A DNA stretch of 64,000 nt from an uncultured Paracoccaceae bacterium. Lineage in GTDB: Bacteria > Pseudomonadota > Alphaproteobacteria > Rhodobacterales > Rhodobacteraceae. A program made the translations under genes and the position numbers. Numbering within the stretch: position 1 is the first letter of the stretch; each line of letters opens with the position of its first letter. This document shows, one piece after another, positions 25,916-34,737 of this stretch. The notes beneath the pieces are model-generated. The model ran no database searches, had not been told where the DNA came from, and saw only the letters and a list, made by a program, of their open reading frames with translations. The stretch is taken from assembly GCA_947499715.1 (NCBI GenBank), contig CANMPL010000009.1:1-64000 (forward strand). Reading direction: 5' to 3'.

Positions 25916-26847
25916 GCACGCCGCGCGATCACGGCGGCGGCCTTGATGCCGCGATTGCCAAATTCGGCGGGACGCGGGCCGAATGGCTTGATCTGTCGAC
26001 CGGGATCAACCCGGTGCCTTATCCTCTGCCGCCACTGCCTGCCGATGCATGGACCGCCCTGCCCGACCGCAATGCCACCGATCGGCTGATCGGCCTTGCG
26101 CGCCGCTATTGGGATGTGCCGGATGCGGCCGATATCCTGCCTGCCGCCGGGGCCTCTGCCCTGATTGCGCAGCTGCCACGGATGCGCCCCAATGGCCGGG
26201 TCGAGATCCCCGGCCCCACCTATAACGAGCATGGTGCCGCCTTTCGCGCTGCGGGCTGGACCCTGGATGAAGATGGCTATGACGCGCTGGTCGCGGTGCA
26301 TCCCAACAATCCTGACGGGCTGATGTGGGAGGCCGCAAACCTGAACGCGCCGTTCACAATCATCGACGAAAGCTTTTGTGACGTGACCCCCGACGCCAGT
26401 CATATCGCGCTGGCAGCCCGCCCCGGCACGGTTGTTCTGAAAAGCTTTGGCAAGTTCTGGGGCCTTGCGGGTCTGCGCCTTGGCTTTGCCATCGGCGATC
26501 CCGCGATCATCGCCGACCTGCGCGAGGCGCTTGGCCCCTGGCAGGTCGCCGGCCCCGCGCTGATGATCGGGGCAGAGGCGCTGTCAGATCCCGCATGGGC
26601 CGATGACACCCGCGCCCGTCTGACCAAAGACGCCGCCCATCTGGACGCCATCGTCACCAAAAAGGGCGCGGTCAGTCTGGGCGGTACCGACCTTTTCCGT
26701 CTTTATCAGGTGCAGGACGCGCAAGCCGCACAGGATCACCTTGCCCGGCACAAGATCTGGTCGCGGATCTTTCCCTATGCCGACAATTGGCTGCGCCTTG
26801 GCCTGCCCCACCCCGACCGCTGGGCACAAGTGGAGGCCGCGTTTTGA
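25912..26847 (+). CDS. cobC: Threonine-phosphate decarboxylase
   Basis: 311 aa fold-type I PLP enzyme. It makes (R)-1-amino-2-propanol phosphate for the nucleotide-loop linker of B12. DHGGGLDAAIAKFGG and LDLSTGINPVPYP at the N-terminus are family marks; the PLP lysine is in LKSFGKFWGLAGLRLGF and Asn-Pro in VHPNNPDG. Named cobC in the Pseudomonas scheme (equivalent to Salmonella CobD). It overlaps DUF1636 (ATGA) and cobD/cbiB (TTGA). Confidence 0.93.
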   Translation: MSTPRDHGGGLDAAIAKFGGTRAEWLDLSTGINPVPYPLPPLPADAWTALPDRNATDRLIGLARRYWDVPDAADILPAAGASALIAQLPRMRPNGRVEIPGPTYNEHGAAFRAAGWTLDEDGYDALVAVHPNNPDGLMWEAANLNAPFTIIDESFCDVTPDASHIALAARPGTVVLKSFGKFWGLAGLRLGFAIGDPAIIADLREALGPWQVAGPALMIGAEALSDPAWADDTRARLTKDAAHLDAIVTKKGAVSLGGTDLFRLYQVQDAQAAQDHLARHKIWSRIFPYADNWLRLGLPHPDRWAQVEAAF

Positions 26848-27752
26848 CCCTGTTCCTAGGCATGATCCTTGATGCCCTGTTGGGAGAGCCGAAATGGCTT
26901 TGGTCCCGCGTCCCGCACCCTGCGGCACTGATGGGCCACGCGATCAACTGGACGGATGAAGCGTTGAACGCAGGCGCAGGCCGAAAGGCCAAAGGTGCGC
27001 TGACGCTGGTCGGTTTGGTGGCCATCGCACTGGTGCTTGGCCTGATCCTGCGCTGGATCCCCGGTGGCGTGGCAGAGGTCTTGGTGCTGGCCGTTCTCTT
27101 GGCGCAAAGGTCACTTTCCGATCACGTCCTCGCCGTCGCCAAAGGCCTGCGCGTATCCCTGTCCGAAGGGCGCCATGCGGTGGCTCAGATCGTCGGGCGT
27201 GACACCACTCAGATGGACGAGGCCGACGCCGCCCGCGCCGCCATTGAAAGTGCCGCAGAGAACCTGTCAGATGGCGTGATTGCGCCGATCTTCTGGTTTG
27301 TTCTGGGCGGCTTGCCGGGGCTTTTGATCTATAAGGTGACCAATACCGCCGACAGCATGATCGGCTATCGCACCGACCGACACGCGCAATTCGGCTGGGC
27401 TGCGGCGCGGTTTGATGATCTGCTCAATTGGGTGCCCGCGCGGATCACGGCGGGGCTGATCCTGCTGGTCACACTGCGCATTGATGTCTTTGAGCGCGTC
27501 GTCGATGACGCCCCCCAGCACCGCTCGCCCAACGCGGGCTGGCCAGAGGCCGCACTGGCCCATGCGCTGAACTTCGCCCTGTCCGGCCCGCGCGTCTATG
27601 ACGGCGTCTTGCAAGACGATCCCTTTGTGAACGCATCCGGCATCCGCGAGTTGAACGCCGATCACATCCATGAGGTCGTCTGGATCCTCTGGCGGGTCTG
27701 GGGGGCGGTGCTGGCGCTGGCCTTGGCGGTTGGCCTCTTTCTGATCAGCTAG
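26844..27752 (+). CDS. cobD: Adenosylcobinamide-phosphate synthase
   Basis: 302 aa, CbiB/CobD family membrane protein that attaches aminopropanol (phosphate) to adenosylcobyric acid. The most likely start is TTG overlapping the cobC stop (TTGA), giving MTLFLGMILDALLGEPKWLW; the next in-frame ATG is 6 codons later. DALLGEP and HPAALMG at the start, SAAENLSDGVIAPIFW, and NTADSMIGYRT are conserved. Four to five membrane helices. The rare start codon may lower its expression relative to cobC. Confidence 0.92.
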   Translation: MTLFLGMILDALLGEPKWLWSRVPHPAALMGHAINWTDEALNAGAGRKAKGALTLVGLVAIALVLGLILRWIPGGVAEVLVLAVLLAQRSLSDHVLAVAKGLRVSLSEGRHAVAQIVGRDTTQMDEADAARAAIESAAENLSDGVIAPIFWFVLGGLPGLLIYKVTNTADSMIGYRTDRHAQFGWAAARFDDLLNWVPARITAGLILLVTLRIDVFERVVDDAPQHRSPNAGWPEAALAHALNFALSGPRVYDGVLQDDPFVNASGIRELNADHIHEVVWILWRVWGAVLALALAVGLFLIS

Positions 27753-27791
27753 GGCGCTGCTAGGCTTGGGTGAACCACGAAGGAGAGCCCG

Positions 27792-28955
27792 ATGCGCCTG
27801 CCCCTTATCCTGACCCTGCTGGCCAGCCAGACAGCCGCCGAAACCTGCGGCGGCCCGCTGCCCGCCTTCATCGCAGGCGTCAAGGCAGAGGCGATCGCCG
27901 CAGGCCAAAGCCCGGCTGCAGCGGATGCCTTTTTCGCCGGTGCCGCCCTTGATCCGGCTGTGATCAAGGCCGACCGTGCCCAAGGCGTGTTTCAACGCGA
28001 CTTCATCGATTTTTCGCGCAGGCTGATCAGTCAGAACCGGCTCGACAACGGGCGCATCTTTGGCGACCGCAATGATGCGACCTTTGACCGGATCGCGGCA
28101 GACTACGGCATCCCGCGCGGCGTCATTCTGGCCTTTTGGGCGTTTGAAACCGACTACGGCCAGGTGCAGGGCAACTTTAACACCCGCAACGCGCTGCTGA
28201 CTTTGGCGCATGATTGCCGCCGGCCAGAGCTGTTTCGCCCGCAATTGATCGCAGGGATCGAACTGGCCGCCCGTGGCGACATGGATCCCGCGACCACCAC
28301 CGGCGCGTGGGCCGGTGAGATCGGACAGGTCCAGATGCTGCCCGAAGATATCATCGCCTACGGGCGCGATGGCGATGGCGACGGGCAGGTGACGCTCAAA
28401 ACATCGTCTGCCGACGCACTCCTGTCTGGGGCCAATGTGCTGGCCAATCTGGGCTGGCGCGCAAATGAACCTTGGCTGCAGGAAATCAAGGTGCCCGCGG
28501 ATCTGGATTGGACCCAAACCGGGCTGAACCACAAACGATCCGTCGCAGACTGGCAGGCCGCCGGTGTGACCGCCCGCAACGGTAACCTTGGTGCGGCGGA
28601 CCTACCCGCATCGGTGCTGCTGCCGATGGGGCGCAAGGGGCCAGCCTTTCTCGCCTATCCCAACTTTGAGGTCTACTTTGAATGGAACAAAAGCTTTGTC
28701 TACGTCACCACGGCGGCCTATTTCGCAACGCGCTTGATGGGCGCGCCGCCCTATGATGCTGGCAACCCTGATCCCGGCCTATCGGGGGAACAGATGATGG
28801 TCTTGCAAGAAAAACTGACGGCGCTTGGCCATGACGTCGGCGGCCTCGACGGGATCCTTGGCGCAAAAACCCGCGCGGCGGTGCAGGCCGAACAAGCCCG
28901 ACTTGGCCAACCGGCGGACGCATGGCCAACCCCGGCGCTGCTGAACGCGCTATGA
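27792..28955 (+). CDS. Lytic murein transglycosylase B-type, with peptidoglycan-binding domain
   Basis: 387 aa, signal peptide to about residue 16. The MltB-like catalytic domain has Glu119 in AFWAFETDYGQ and continues through GAWAGEIGQVQMLPEDI and NLGWRANEPW. A PG_binding_1 domain occupies about 325-385 (LQEKLTALGHDVGGLDGILG). It cleaves glycan strands to 1,6-anhydro-muropeptides in the periplasm. Coupled by ATGA to the next gene. Confidence 0.92.
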   Translation: MRLPLILTLLASQTAAETCGGPLPAFIAGVKAEAIAAGQSPAAADAFFAGAALDPAVIKADRAQGVFQRDFIDFSRRLISQNRLDNGRIFGDRNDATFDRIAADYGIPRGVILAFWAFETDYGQVQGNFNTRNALLTLAHDCRRPELFRPQLIAGIELAARGDMDPATTTGAWAGEIGQVQMLPEDIIAYGRDGDGDGQVTLKTSSADALLSGANVLANLGWRANEPWLQEIKVPADLDWTQTGLNHKRSVADWQAAGVTARNGNLGAADLPASVLLPMGRKGPAFLAYPNFEVYFEWNKSFVYVTTAAYFATRLMGAPPYDAGNPDPGLSGEQMMVLQEKLTALGHDVGGLDGILGAKTRAAVQAEQARLGQPADAWPTPALLNAL

Positions 28956-29356
28956 CCCGGCCCGCCGACCTCGACAATCCGCGGGTCTTGCGGGCGCAAT
29001 ACCATGCCCGCAAGGTGGGCGGGCAGCTTCACATCTGGTCGGTGCGCAATCTTTTGGCGCTTGCCGCCAAAGAAGCGGTTTTTGCCCATCCAACGGCCCA
29101 GATCACCGAAGTTGACACCGCCCATTGGGGTGATGATCCCGCCACCCCACGCCAGATCCTGACCCACGCGGACCTGATCGCACAGGCAGACCTGCGCTAT
29201 CCGATCCTGATCTGCTCAAGGGGCAAACTGATCGACGGCATGCACCGTGTCCTGCGGGCCCTGCGTGACGGCCAAACAACCCTGCCCGCCCGCAAAATCC
29301 AATTACCCGCGCCGGAACATATCGACGTCCCCCTCAAAGACCTGCCTTACGACTAG
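28952..29356 (+). CDS. ParB/sulfiredoxin-like hypothetical protein
   Basis: 134 aa. The start ATG overlaps the stop of the transglycosylase gene (ATGA). The central segment YPILICSRGKLIDGMHRVLRAL resembles the GxxIDGxHR box of ParB/Srx-fold proteins, which bind CTP/ATP or cleave DNA. The rest is not diagnostic. No HTH is seen, so it is not a plasmid-partition ParB. Function unknown; coupling to the lytic transglycosylase may be only positional. Confidence 0.65.
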   Translation: MTRPADLDNPRVLRAQYHARKVGGQLHIWSVRNLLALAAKEAVFAHPTAQITEVDTAHWGDDPATPRQILTHADLIAQADLRYPILICSRGKLIDGMHRVLRALRDGQTTLPARKIQLPAPEHIDVPLKDLPYD

Positions 29357-29365
29357 ACACGCTTC

Positions 29366-29498
29366 CGCTTTCTTTTGAATGAAAATATGCCCGCCGGAGG
29401 CACCTGCCCCACCGCCGCCACGCCCATCTGCGGTCCACGTCCGGGACGGCGGGCGGGGCGCCTTGACCGCGGCGCGGTCAACAGCGGCGCACGACGTC
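29366..29498 (+). repeat. Composite dispersed repeat (left and right modules, with spacer)
   Basis: The left module (29366-29401) has TTTCTTTTGAATGAAAATAT / GCCCGCCGGAGGC, 10 bases after the upstream stop. A spacer of about 40 bases follows. The right module (29442-29498) is CGGGACGGCGGGCGGGGCGC, then hairpin TTGACCGC-GGC-GCGGTCAA, then CAGCGGCGCACGACGTC. The stem differs completely from other copies but remains perfectly paired. Confidence 0.85.
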
Positions 29499-29867
29499 TT
29501 AGCTCGCGATACGCACTGGAAACCGGTCACCATCCTCGGTGATCAGCACCAATCGCGTGCCGTCATGCACATACATGTCGCAGCGGGAAAACCCGGCAGC
29601 AAACGAGGTGCAAATCACCCCCTCTGCACCGGTCTCGGGCCAGGCCCAGCTGCCGTAGGCCCGTCTGCCGTCGCTATAGGTATAGGTATAGGTCCCCGAG
29701 ACGGAAAAGAACGACACACCGCCATCAAAGAACTCATGCGTGCGTCCCACGACCTGCGCCGCCATCTCGCCGGCATCCAGCACCCGGTCACTGCCTTTGG
29801 GCGCAAACCCTTCGGCCTGTGCCGCGCCCGCGACAAGCACTGCCGCCAAAATCATATCTATCCGCAT
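29499..29867 (-). CDS. Secreted hypothetical protein
   Basis: 122 aa with a signal peptide (MRIDMILAAVLVAGAAQA). The mature part has GRTHEFFDGGVSFFSVSGTYTYTYSDGR and a single pair of cysteines (CTSFAAGFSRC), likely a disulfide. It reads like a small beta-rich periplasmic protein of unknown function. The 3' end abuts the composite repeat. Confidence 0.7.
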   Translation of the reverse strand: MRIDMILAAVLVAGAAQAEGFAPKGSDRVLDAGEMAAQVVGRTHEFFDGGVSFFSVSGTYTYTYSDGRRAYGSWAWPETGAEGVICTSFAAGFSRCDMYVHDGTRLVLITEDGDRFPVRIAS

Positions 29868-29953
29868 AACAACCCTTCCGTGATCCCAGCCTAGTGCGTC
29901 TCGCTCCCGTCGCGTGTCACATCTGCGCGAGCCGCTCAGGCCGCAGGGTTGGC

Positions 29954-32900
29954 TTAGGCAACCATCGCCTCGGCCTTCTTGAGGTCCACGGACACAAGCT
30001 GGCTCACGCCCTGCTCGCCCATCGTCACCCCAAACAGCCGGTCCATCCGGGACATCGTCACCGCGTGGTGCGTGATGATCAGGAACCGTGTCTCTGTGCG
30101 GCGCGTCATCTCGTCCAGCAGATCACAGAAACGCGTCACATTGGCATCATCCAAGGGCGCGTCGACCTCGTCCAGCACACAGATCGGCGCAGGATTGGCA
30201 AGGAAGACCGCAAAGATCAACGCCAAAGCAGTCAGCGTCTGTTCCCCGCCCGACAACAGGCTCAGCGTTGACAGCTTCTTGCCCGGCGGCTGGCACATGA
30301 TCTCTAGCCCCGCCTCAAGCGGGTCATCGCTTTCCACCAGCACCAGCTTGGCCTCGCCGCCGCCAAACAAATGCGTAAACAGCAGGCCAAAGTTCTCGTT
30401 CACCTGCTCAAACGCCGTTAGCAACCGCTCGCGGCCTTCCTTGTTCAGGCTGGCAATCCCGGACCGCAGGGCGGCAATCGCCGCTTCCAGATCGGCCTTT
30501 TCACTGACCAATTGATCATGCTCGACCTGCACTTCCTTGGCGTCTTCCTCTGCCCGCAGGTTCACCGCCCCCAGCGCGTCGCGCTGGCGTTTGAAAGTGT
30601 TCACCTGCGCCTCGATCACTTCTGCCGCGGGCATCTTGTCGGGGTCCACGTCCAGCGTGTCCAATAGCTGATCAGGAGAGACTTCCATCGCCTCCATGAT
30701 CCGCTCTGCGGCAGCGGCCATCGTTTCTTTTGCCGAATCGGCTCGCGCCTCGGACCGCGCCCGCGCCTCGCGCGCCTCGGACGCGCCACGCTCTGCGTCG
30801 CGCTCCGTGTCACTGCACACCCGCAGCGCCGTTTCCGCCGCCGCCAGCGCATCGGCAGAGGCTTTGCGCCGCCCCTCCGCCTCGTCAATGGCATCGGCCA
30901 ATTCCGACCGTTTGGCGGCGATTTCTTCGGGGGCCGTCACCGCTGCCTTCAGCTCTTCCTCGGATTCCGCTTTGCGGTCGCGCAATTCCGCGGTGCGCTT
31001 GTTGGCCGTTTCCAACCGATGCTTCCAGCCGCTCACCTCTTTGGTGATCTCTTGCGACCGCTTGAGCCGCGCTTCGCCCTCGCGGCGCACTTCATCATGA
31101 GCCGACCGGCGCGACATCATGGTGATCCGCGCGGCCTCAACCGTCATCTTGATGTCTTCAACCTCGGCCCTTGCGGCATCAAGATCGCCCAGACCCTCTG
31201 CCGCTTTCTCTGCCTCGGCCAGCGCCTTGCGGGCGCCCATCGCCTCTTCCGCGTGGCGTTTTGCGGCCAGCCCAAGGCTTTCCACCTTGCCCGCGCCCAG
31301 ATTGCGATCCGCCTCGGCCCGTGACAACGCTCGGTTCGCATCCGCTACCAGACGATCCGCATCGCGCCTTGCCTGACGCGCCCTTTGGTCGGCCTCTGTC
31401 AGGTCCGCCAGCCGCTGTGTCAGGCTTTCATGCGCCTGCACCATGCCTGCGGCCTTGGCATTCGCCTCTTCCAAATCCAGCTTTAACGACGCAAGCCGGT
31501 TCAACTGCTGCAACCGCAGTGCGGCCGCCGACGGCGCATCTTCTGCGCCCGCGCGGAACCCATCCCAGCGCCAAAGATCACCCTCAAGACTGACCAACCG
31601 CTGACCGGGCTGCAGATCCGCCTGCAAGCGCGCACCATCAGCGGCATCCACCAGACCCACCTGCCCCATGCGGCGCACCAGAACCTCTGGCACGCTGACA
31701 TAATTGGTCAGCGCCTTCACACCTGCGGGCAGGCTTTGCGGGCTTGCGTAACCCGGCAATGCAGCCCAACCCGATGGCGCGTCCGGACCTACGGCAGGCG
31801 CGCGCAGATCGTCGGCCAAAGCCGCACCCAGCGCCTTTTCATACCCCGATTGCACCTGCAAAAGGTCAAGCACCTGCCCGCCCTCTGCGGTGTCGCGTTC
31901 AACCATCCGACCAAGTGCCGCCACTTCGGCCTTGAGTGCATTGGCCTCGCCTTCGGCCTCTGACCGCATCACCCGCGCATCGCTTTCGCGGGCCTGGGTC
32001 TCGGCCCTTGCGGCCTCGGCCTCAAGCAGCGTCTCATCGGCCTTGGCCGCCGTTGCCACCGCCTGCTGCTCTGCCTCTCCTGCTGCGACAAATGCAGCCT
32101 CTGCGCCGATCAGCGCTTGCTGTGCCTCGGCCATTGCCGCCTTGGCACGGCCTTCCTCAGCTTGGGATTTCTCAAGCGTCGTGCGCTGATCCTCCAGCAA
32201 GCGCTGCGCCGACTGGTGCCGGGCGGCCAGCCGGGCCACATCTTCGGTCAGCTGCGACAGATCCCCTTCGCGCGCCTGCAAGGTCTGCGCAGCTTCTGCC
32301 GCACTGGCCTTGGCGGTCTCCAAACGGCCATCATGCCCCTTGCCCGCCTTGGCGATCTCCTGCGCTTCCCATTCCAACCGCTCAATCGTTTCGCCCGCAT
32401 CCTTGTTTAGCCCGGCCTCTCGGTCAATATCGCGGCCCAATTGGTCAATCCGCCCGCGCAGCGTTTCAATCGTCGCCAGCGCCCGCGCCTCTTGATCCTT
32501 CAGCGTATCGCGCTGGACCTGCAGCCGTTGCAGGACCGCCGCCGCAATCGCCTCTTCCTCGCGCAGGGGTGGAAGTGCCGCCTCTGCCTCAGCCCGCCCC
32601 CTGGCCGCCTGCTGCGCCAGCTTTTCGGCCTGACCTGCGGCCACAGTGCGTTCGCGCAACTGGTCTGCGGCGGCGGCCAGCGCCTCATCCGCCTCTTTCC
32701 AGCGCCGATAAAGCAACATGCCTTCGGCCTTGCGCAGCCCCACACCAATCTCGCGATAACGCGCGGCCTGCCGGGCTTGCCGGGCCAATTGGCTCAACTG
32801 TGCGGCTAATTGCTCAATCACGTCATCCACGCGGGTCAGATTGGTCTCTGCCCCCCGCAGTTTCAGCTCCGCCTCGTGCCGCCGCTGATAAAGGCCGCTG

Positions 32901-33409
32901 ATCCCGGCCGCCTCTTCGAGGATCCGCCGCCGCGATTTGGGCTTGGCGTTAATCAGTTCCGAGATTTGCCCCTGCCGCACCAGCGCCGGTGAATGCGCAC
33001 CGGTCGAGGCATCAGCAAACAGCATCTGCACATCACGCGCCCGCACATCTTTGCTGCCCACCTTATAGGCGGACCCCGCGTCGCGGGTGATCCGGCGCAC
33101 GATCTCCAGATTGTCATTGTCGTTGAACGCAGCAGGTGCCAGCCGCTCACCGTTATCAATCACCAGTGACACTTCGGCAAAGTTGCGGGCTGGCCGGGTC
33201 GACGCCCCGGCAAAGATCACATCTTCCATGCCGCCGCCGCGCATCGCCTTGGGGCGATTCTCGCCCATGACCCAGCGCAGGGCCTCCAGCAGATTCGACT
33301 TGCCGCAGCCGTTCGGACCCACCACACCGGTCAGCCCGTCGGCAATAATCAGATCGGTCGGATCTACAAAGCTCTTAAAGCCATTCAGACGCAGCTTGGA
33401 AAAACGCAA
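29954..33409 (-). CDS. smc: Chromosome segregation protein SMC
   Basis: 1151 aa with an apparent TTG start (MRFSKLRLNGFKSFVDP). Walker A GPNGCGKSN (31-39); two long Ala/Glu/Arg-rich coiled coils (about 170-480 and 640-920) flanking a hinge (about 500-620, with SGWAALPGYASPQSLPAG); C-terminal signature LSGGEQTLTALALIFAVF and Walker B ICVLDEVDAPLDDANV. It condenses and aligns chromosome arms with ScpA and ScpB, which are not in this window. Monocistronic here. Confidence 0.97.
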   Translation of the reverse strand: MRFSKLRLNGFKSFVDPTDLIIADGLTGVVGPNGCGKSNLLEALRWVMGENRPKAMRGGGMEDVIFAGASTRPARNFAEVSLVIDNGERLAPAAFNDNDNLEIVRRITRDAGSAYKVGSKDVRARDVQMLFADASTGAHSPALVRQGQISELINAKPKSRRRILEEAAGISGLYQRRHEAELKLRGAETNLTRVDDVIEQLAAQLSQLARQARQAARYREIGVGLRKAEGMLLYRRWKEADEALAAAADQLRERTVAAGQAEKLAQQAARGRAEAEAALPPLREEEAIAAAVLQRLQVQRDTLKDQEARALATIETLRGRIDQLGRDIDREAGLNKDAGETIERLEWEAQEIAKAGKGHDGRLETAKASAAEAAQTLQAREGDLSQLTEDVARLAARHQSAQRLLEDQRTTLEKSQAEEGRAKAAMAEAQQALIGAEAAFVAAGEAEQQAVATAAKADETLLEAEAARAETQARESDARVMRSEAEGEANALKAEVAALGRMVERDTAEGGQVLDLLQVQSGYEKALGAALADDLRAPAVGPDAPSGWAALPGYASPQSLPAGVKALTNYVSVPEVLVRRMGQVGLVDAADGARLQADLQPGQRLVSLEGDLWRWDGFRAGAEDAPSAAALRLQQLNRLASLKLDLEEANAKAAGMVQAHESLTQRLADLTEADQRARQARRDADRLVADANRALSRAEADRNLGAGKVESLGLAAKRHAEEAMGARKALAEAEKAAEGLGDLDAARAEVEDIKMTVEAARITMMSRRSAHDEVRREGEARLKRSQEITKEVSGWKHRLETANKRTAELRDRKAESEEELKAAVTAPEEIAAKRSELADAIDEAEGRRKASADALAAAETALRVCSDTERDAERGASEAREARARSEARADSAKETMAAAAERIMEAMEVSPDQLLDTLDVDPDKMPAAEVIEAQVNTFKRQRDALGAVNLRAEEDAKEVQVEHDQLVSEKADLEAAIAALRSGIASLNKEGRERLLTAFEQVNENFGLLFTHLFGGGEAKLVLVESDDPLEAGLEIMCQPPGKKLSTLSLLSGGEQTLTALALIFAVFLANPAPICVLDEVDAPLDDANVTRFCDLLDEMTRRTETRFLIITHHAVTMSRMDRLFGVTMGEQGVSQLVSVDLKKAEAMVA

Positions 33410-33528
33410 CGGTGCCTACCCCGATTCCCACATGGACCCGAAACATGACCCCGGCCACGGCCCCAAGTCAACGCAGAACCCCCTCATGTGGCCCAATCCC
33501 GCCACTTATCCACAAGATATTGCGGTCC
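33410..33528. other. Intergenic region upstream of smc
   Basis: About 120 bases without a convincing gene. On the minus strand a 20-codon open frame (33468-33530, reading MDRNILWISGG) starts right after the AAGAAGG end of the next repeat. It is too short to judge and is reported as an observation only. Confidence 0.4.
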
Positions 33529-33632
33529 ATTCCTTCTTTTGGCCAAAAATATCCCTGCCAGAGGCATCCGGGACGGCGGGCGGGGCGTTTTGGCCGCCCA
33601 CCCCGGGGGCGGACAAGAGCGGCGCACGTCGC
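33529..33632 (+). repeat. Composite dispersed repeat (left and right modules)
   Basis: The left module (33529-33565) has CCTTCTTTTGGCCAAAAATA / TCCCTGCCAGAGGC. The right module (33568-33632) is CCGGGACGGCGGGCGGGGCG, hairpin TTGGCCGCCC...GGGCGGACAA, then GAGCGGCGCACGTCGCC. The hairpin stem is again different from the copies at 17868, 29442 and 40443 but paired apart from one mismatch. Confidence 0.85.
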
Positions 33633-33700
33633 CCCGCTGCGGCAACCTGTCGCTTTCTCCCTTGACGCGCCTGCGTCCAAAGGCGCACAAACAAGGCGCA

Positions 33701-33887
33701 CGGTTCCCCCGTCAAAGGCCAAGCCTTGGGGGATGAAATGGGAATGCGACAGGGCCGATCCTTCAACCGGAGACCCTCAACCGCAGCCGCCCCCGCGACT
33801 GTAAAGCGGAGAGTGCCTTGTGACGTTAGCCACTGGGAAACCGGGAAGGCCACAAGGTGCATCGACCCGCCAGCCAGGAGACCAGCC
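33701..33887 (+). promoter_or_regulatory. Cobalamin riboswitch upstream of hupE-cobW-cobN
   Basis: Conserved blocks in order: GGTTCCCCC...GGGGGATGAAATGGGAA at the 5' side, CAGCCGCCCCCGCGACTGTA with AGCGGA, the B12 box GCCACTG (33829-33835), CCGGGAAGGC, and the 3' end CGCCAGCCAGGAGACCAGCC. The order and spacing fit the AdoCbl riboswitch. It precedes a cobalt-transporter gene, so B12 sufficiency should switch off cobalt uptake and, likely, cobW and cobN expression. Confidence 0.95.
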
Positions 33888-33928
33888 ATGCACGGCCCCA
33901 TCATGGGGACGGACTTGAAACAACGGAC

Positions 33929-33994
33929 GGGGTGTTCCGTGGGGGTCTGATCTGGGCGGATGAACCCAGACACTCCATGAAATCCCCCCTTTTT
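33929..33994 (+). terminator. Likely riboswitch expression platform
   Basis: Between the aptamer and hupE. GGGGTGT (33929-33935) can pair with ACACTCC (33969-33975), and TCTGGG...CCCAGA (33951-33970) forms a hairpin. GGGGG (33941-33945) can pair with CCCCC (33984-33988), which is followed by TTTTT. The alternatives are mutually exclusive in part, as expected for a terminator switch. The ribosome site AAAGGGGAC of hupE lies just after. Confidence 0.6.
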
Positions 33995-34014
33995 GCGATC
34001 CAAAGGGGACAGAC

Positions 34015-34659
34015 ATGAAAAAACTTCTTACCGCCGCAGGCCTCAGCCTCGCCGCCACACCAGCGCTGGCACACCACCCGCTGAACGGGATGCCAATGGA
34101 AACATTTGCCCACGGGTTGATGTCCGGCGTCGGTCACCCGCTCTTGGGCTTTGACCACCTGTTCTTTGTGCTGGCGATGGGCATCGCCGCCACCTTCACA
34201 TCCGCCCGCTTCACCGGCCCGGCCGCCTATATCGGCGCCATGCTGGCGGGCTGCGGCCTGATGTATGCAGGTATCGCGATGCCGTTGGCTGAAACCGTGA
34301 TCGTTCTTTCGCTGCTCGCCATCGGCGGGCTGGTCCTGTCGGGTCGCGCGCTTGGCGCGGGCACAGCCATCGCACTCTTTGCGGTCTTCGGCCTGTTCCA
34401 TGGCTCTGCCTTTGGCGGCTCCATCGCCGGACAAGAAGGCGGCGTCGGCGGTGCGGTCCTGATGGGCTACTTCATCGGCCTCGCAGCCCTGCAATACGCC
34501 ATGGCGATCTTTGCAGGCTGGGCTGTGCGCAAGCTGGGCGCATCTGATGCCTCTGCCATCAACGCCCGCCTCGCCGGTGCGATGGTCGCAGGTGTTGGCG
34601 TCTTCCTCGCGCTGGAAATCGTCGAAGGCCCAATCGTCGCGGCCCTCACCGGCGCCTAA
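34015..34659 (+). CDS. hupE: HupE/UreJ-family cobalt (nickel) transporter
   Basis: 214 aa with a signal sequence (ending PALA), then the His-rich family signature AHHPLNGMPMETFAHGLMSG and GHPLLGFDHLFFVLAMG, and about six membrane helices. HupE/UreJ proteins are secondary Ni2+/Co2+ permeases. Placement directly behind a cobalamin riboswitch argues for cobalt. A terminator-like hairpin separates it from cobW. Confidence 0.92.
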   Translation: MKKLLTAAGLSLAATPALAHHPLNGMPMETFAHGLMSGVGHPLLGFDHLFFVLAMGIAATFTSARFTGPAAYIGAMLAGCGLMYAGIAMPLAETVIVLSLLAIGGLVLSGRALGAGTAIALFAVFGLFHGSAFGGSIAGQEGGVGGAVLMGYFIGLAALQYAMAIFAGWAVRKLGASDASAINARLAGAMVAGVGVFLALEIVEGPIVAALTGA

Positions 34660-34683
34660 ACCGCCACGTCATGACAAAATGCA

Positions 34684-34708
34684 GGGGGGCCGTCGCGGCC
34701 TCCCTTTT
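34684..34708 (+). terminator. Hairpin with T-tract between hupE and cobW
   Basis: A 9-pair stem (GGGGGGCCG/CGGCCTCCC with one G-U pair, loop TCG) is followed by TTTT. It could give partial termination, so that hupE is made in excess over cobW and cobN from the riboswitch-controlled transcript. Confidence 0.65.
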
Positions 34709-34737
34709 CAATTCTTCTGCACCCAAAGGTCACCGCC

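Noticed and set aside
27267-28532. 421-codon open frame antisense to cobD and mltB
   Set aside because: Spans two recognised genes on the other strand and has no family features.
33468-33530. 20-codon ORF upstream of smc (MDRNILWISGG...)
   Set aside because: It begins after the AAGAAGG end of the repeat, but there is no second copy or homologue to support coding, unlike the microproteins at 40074-40295.
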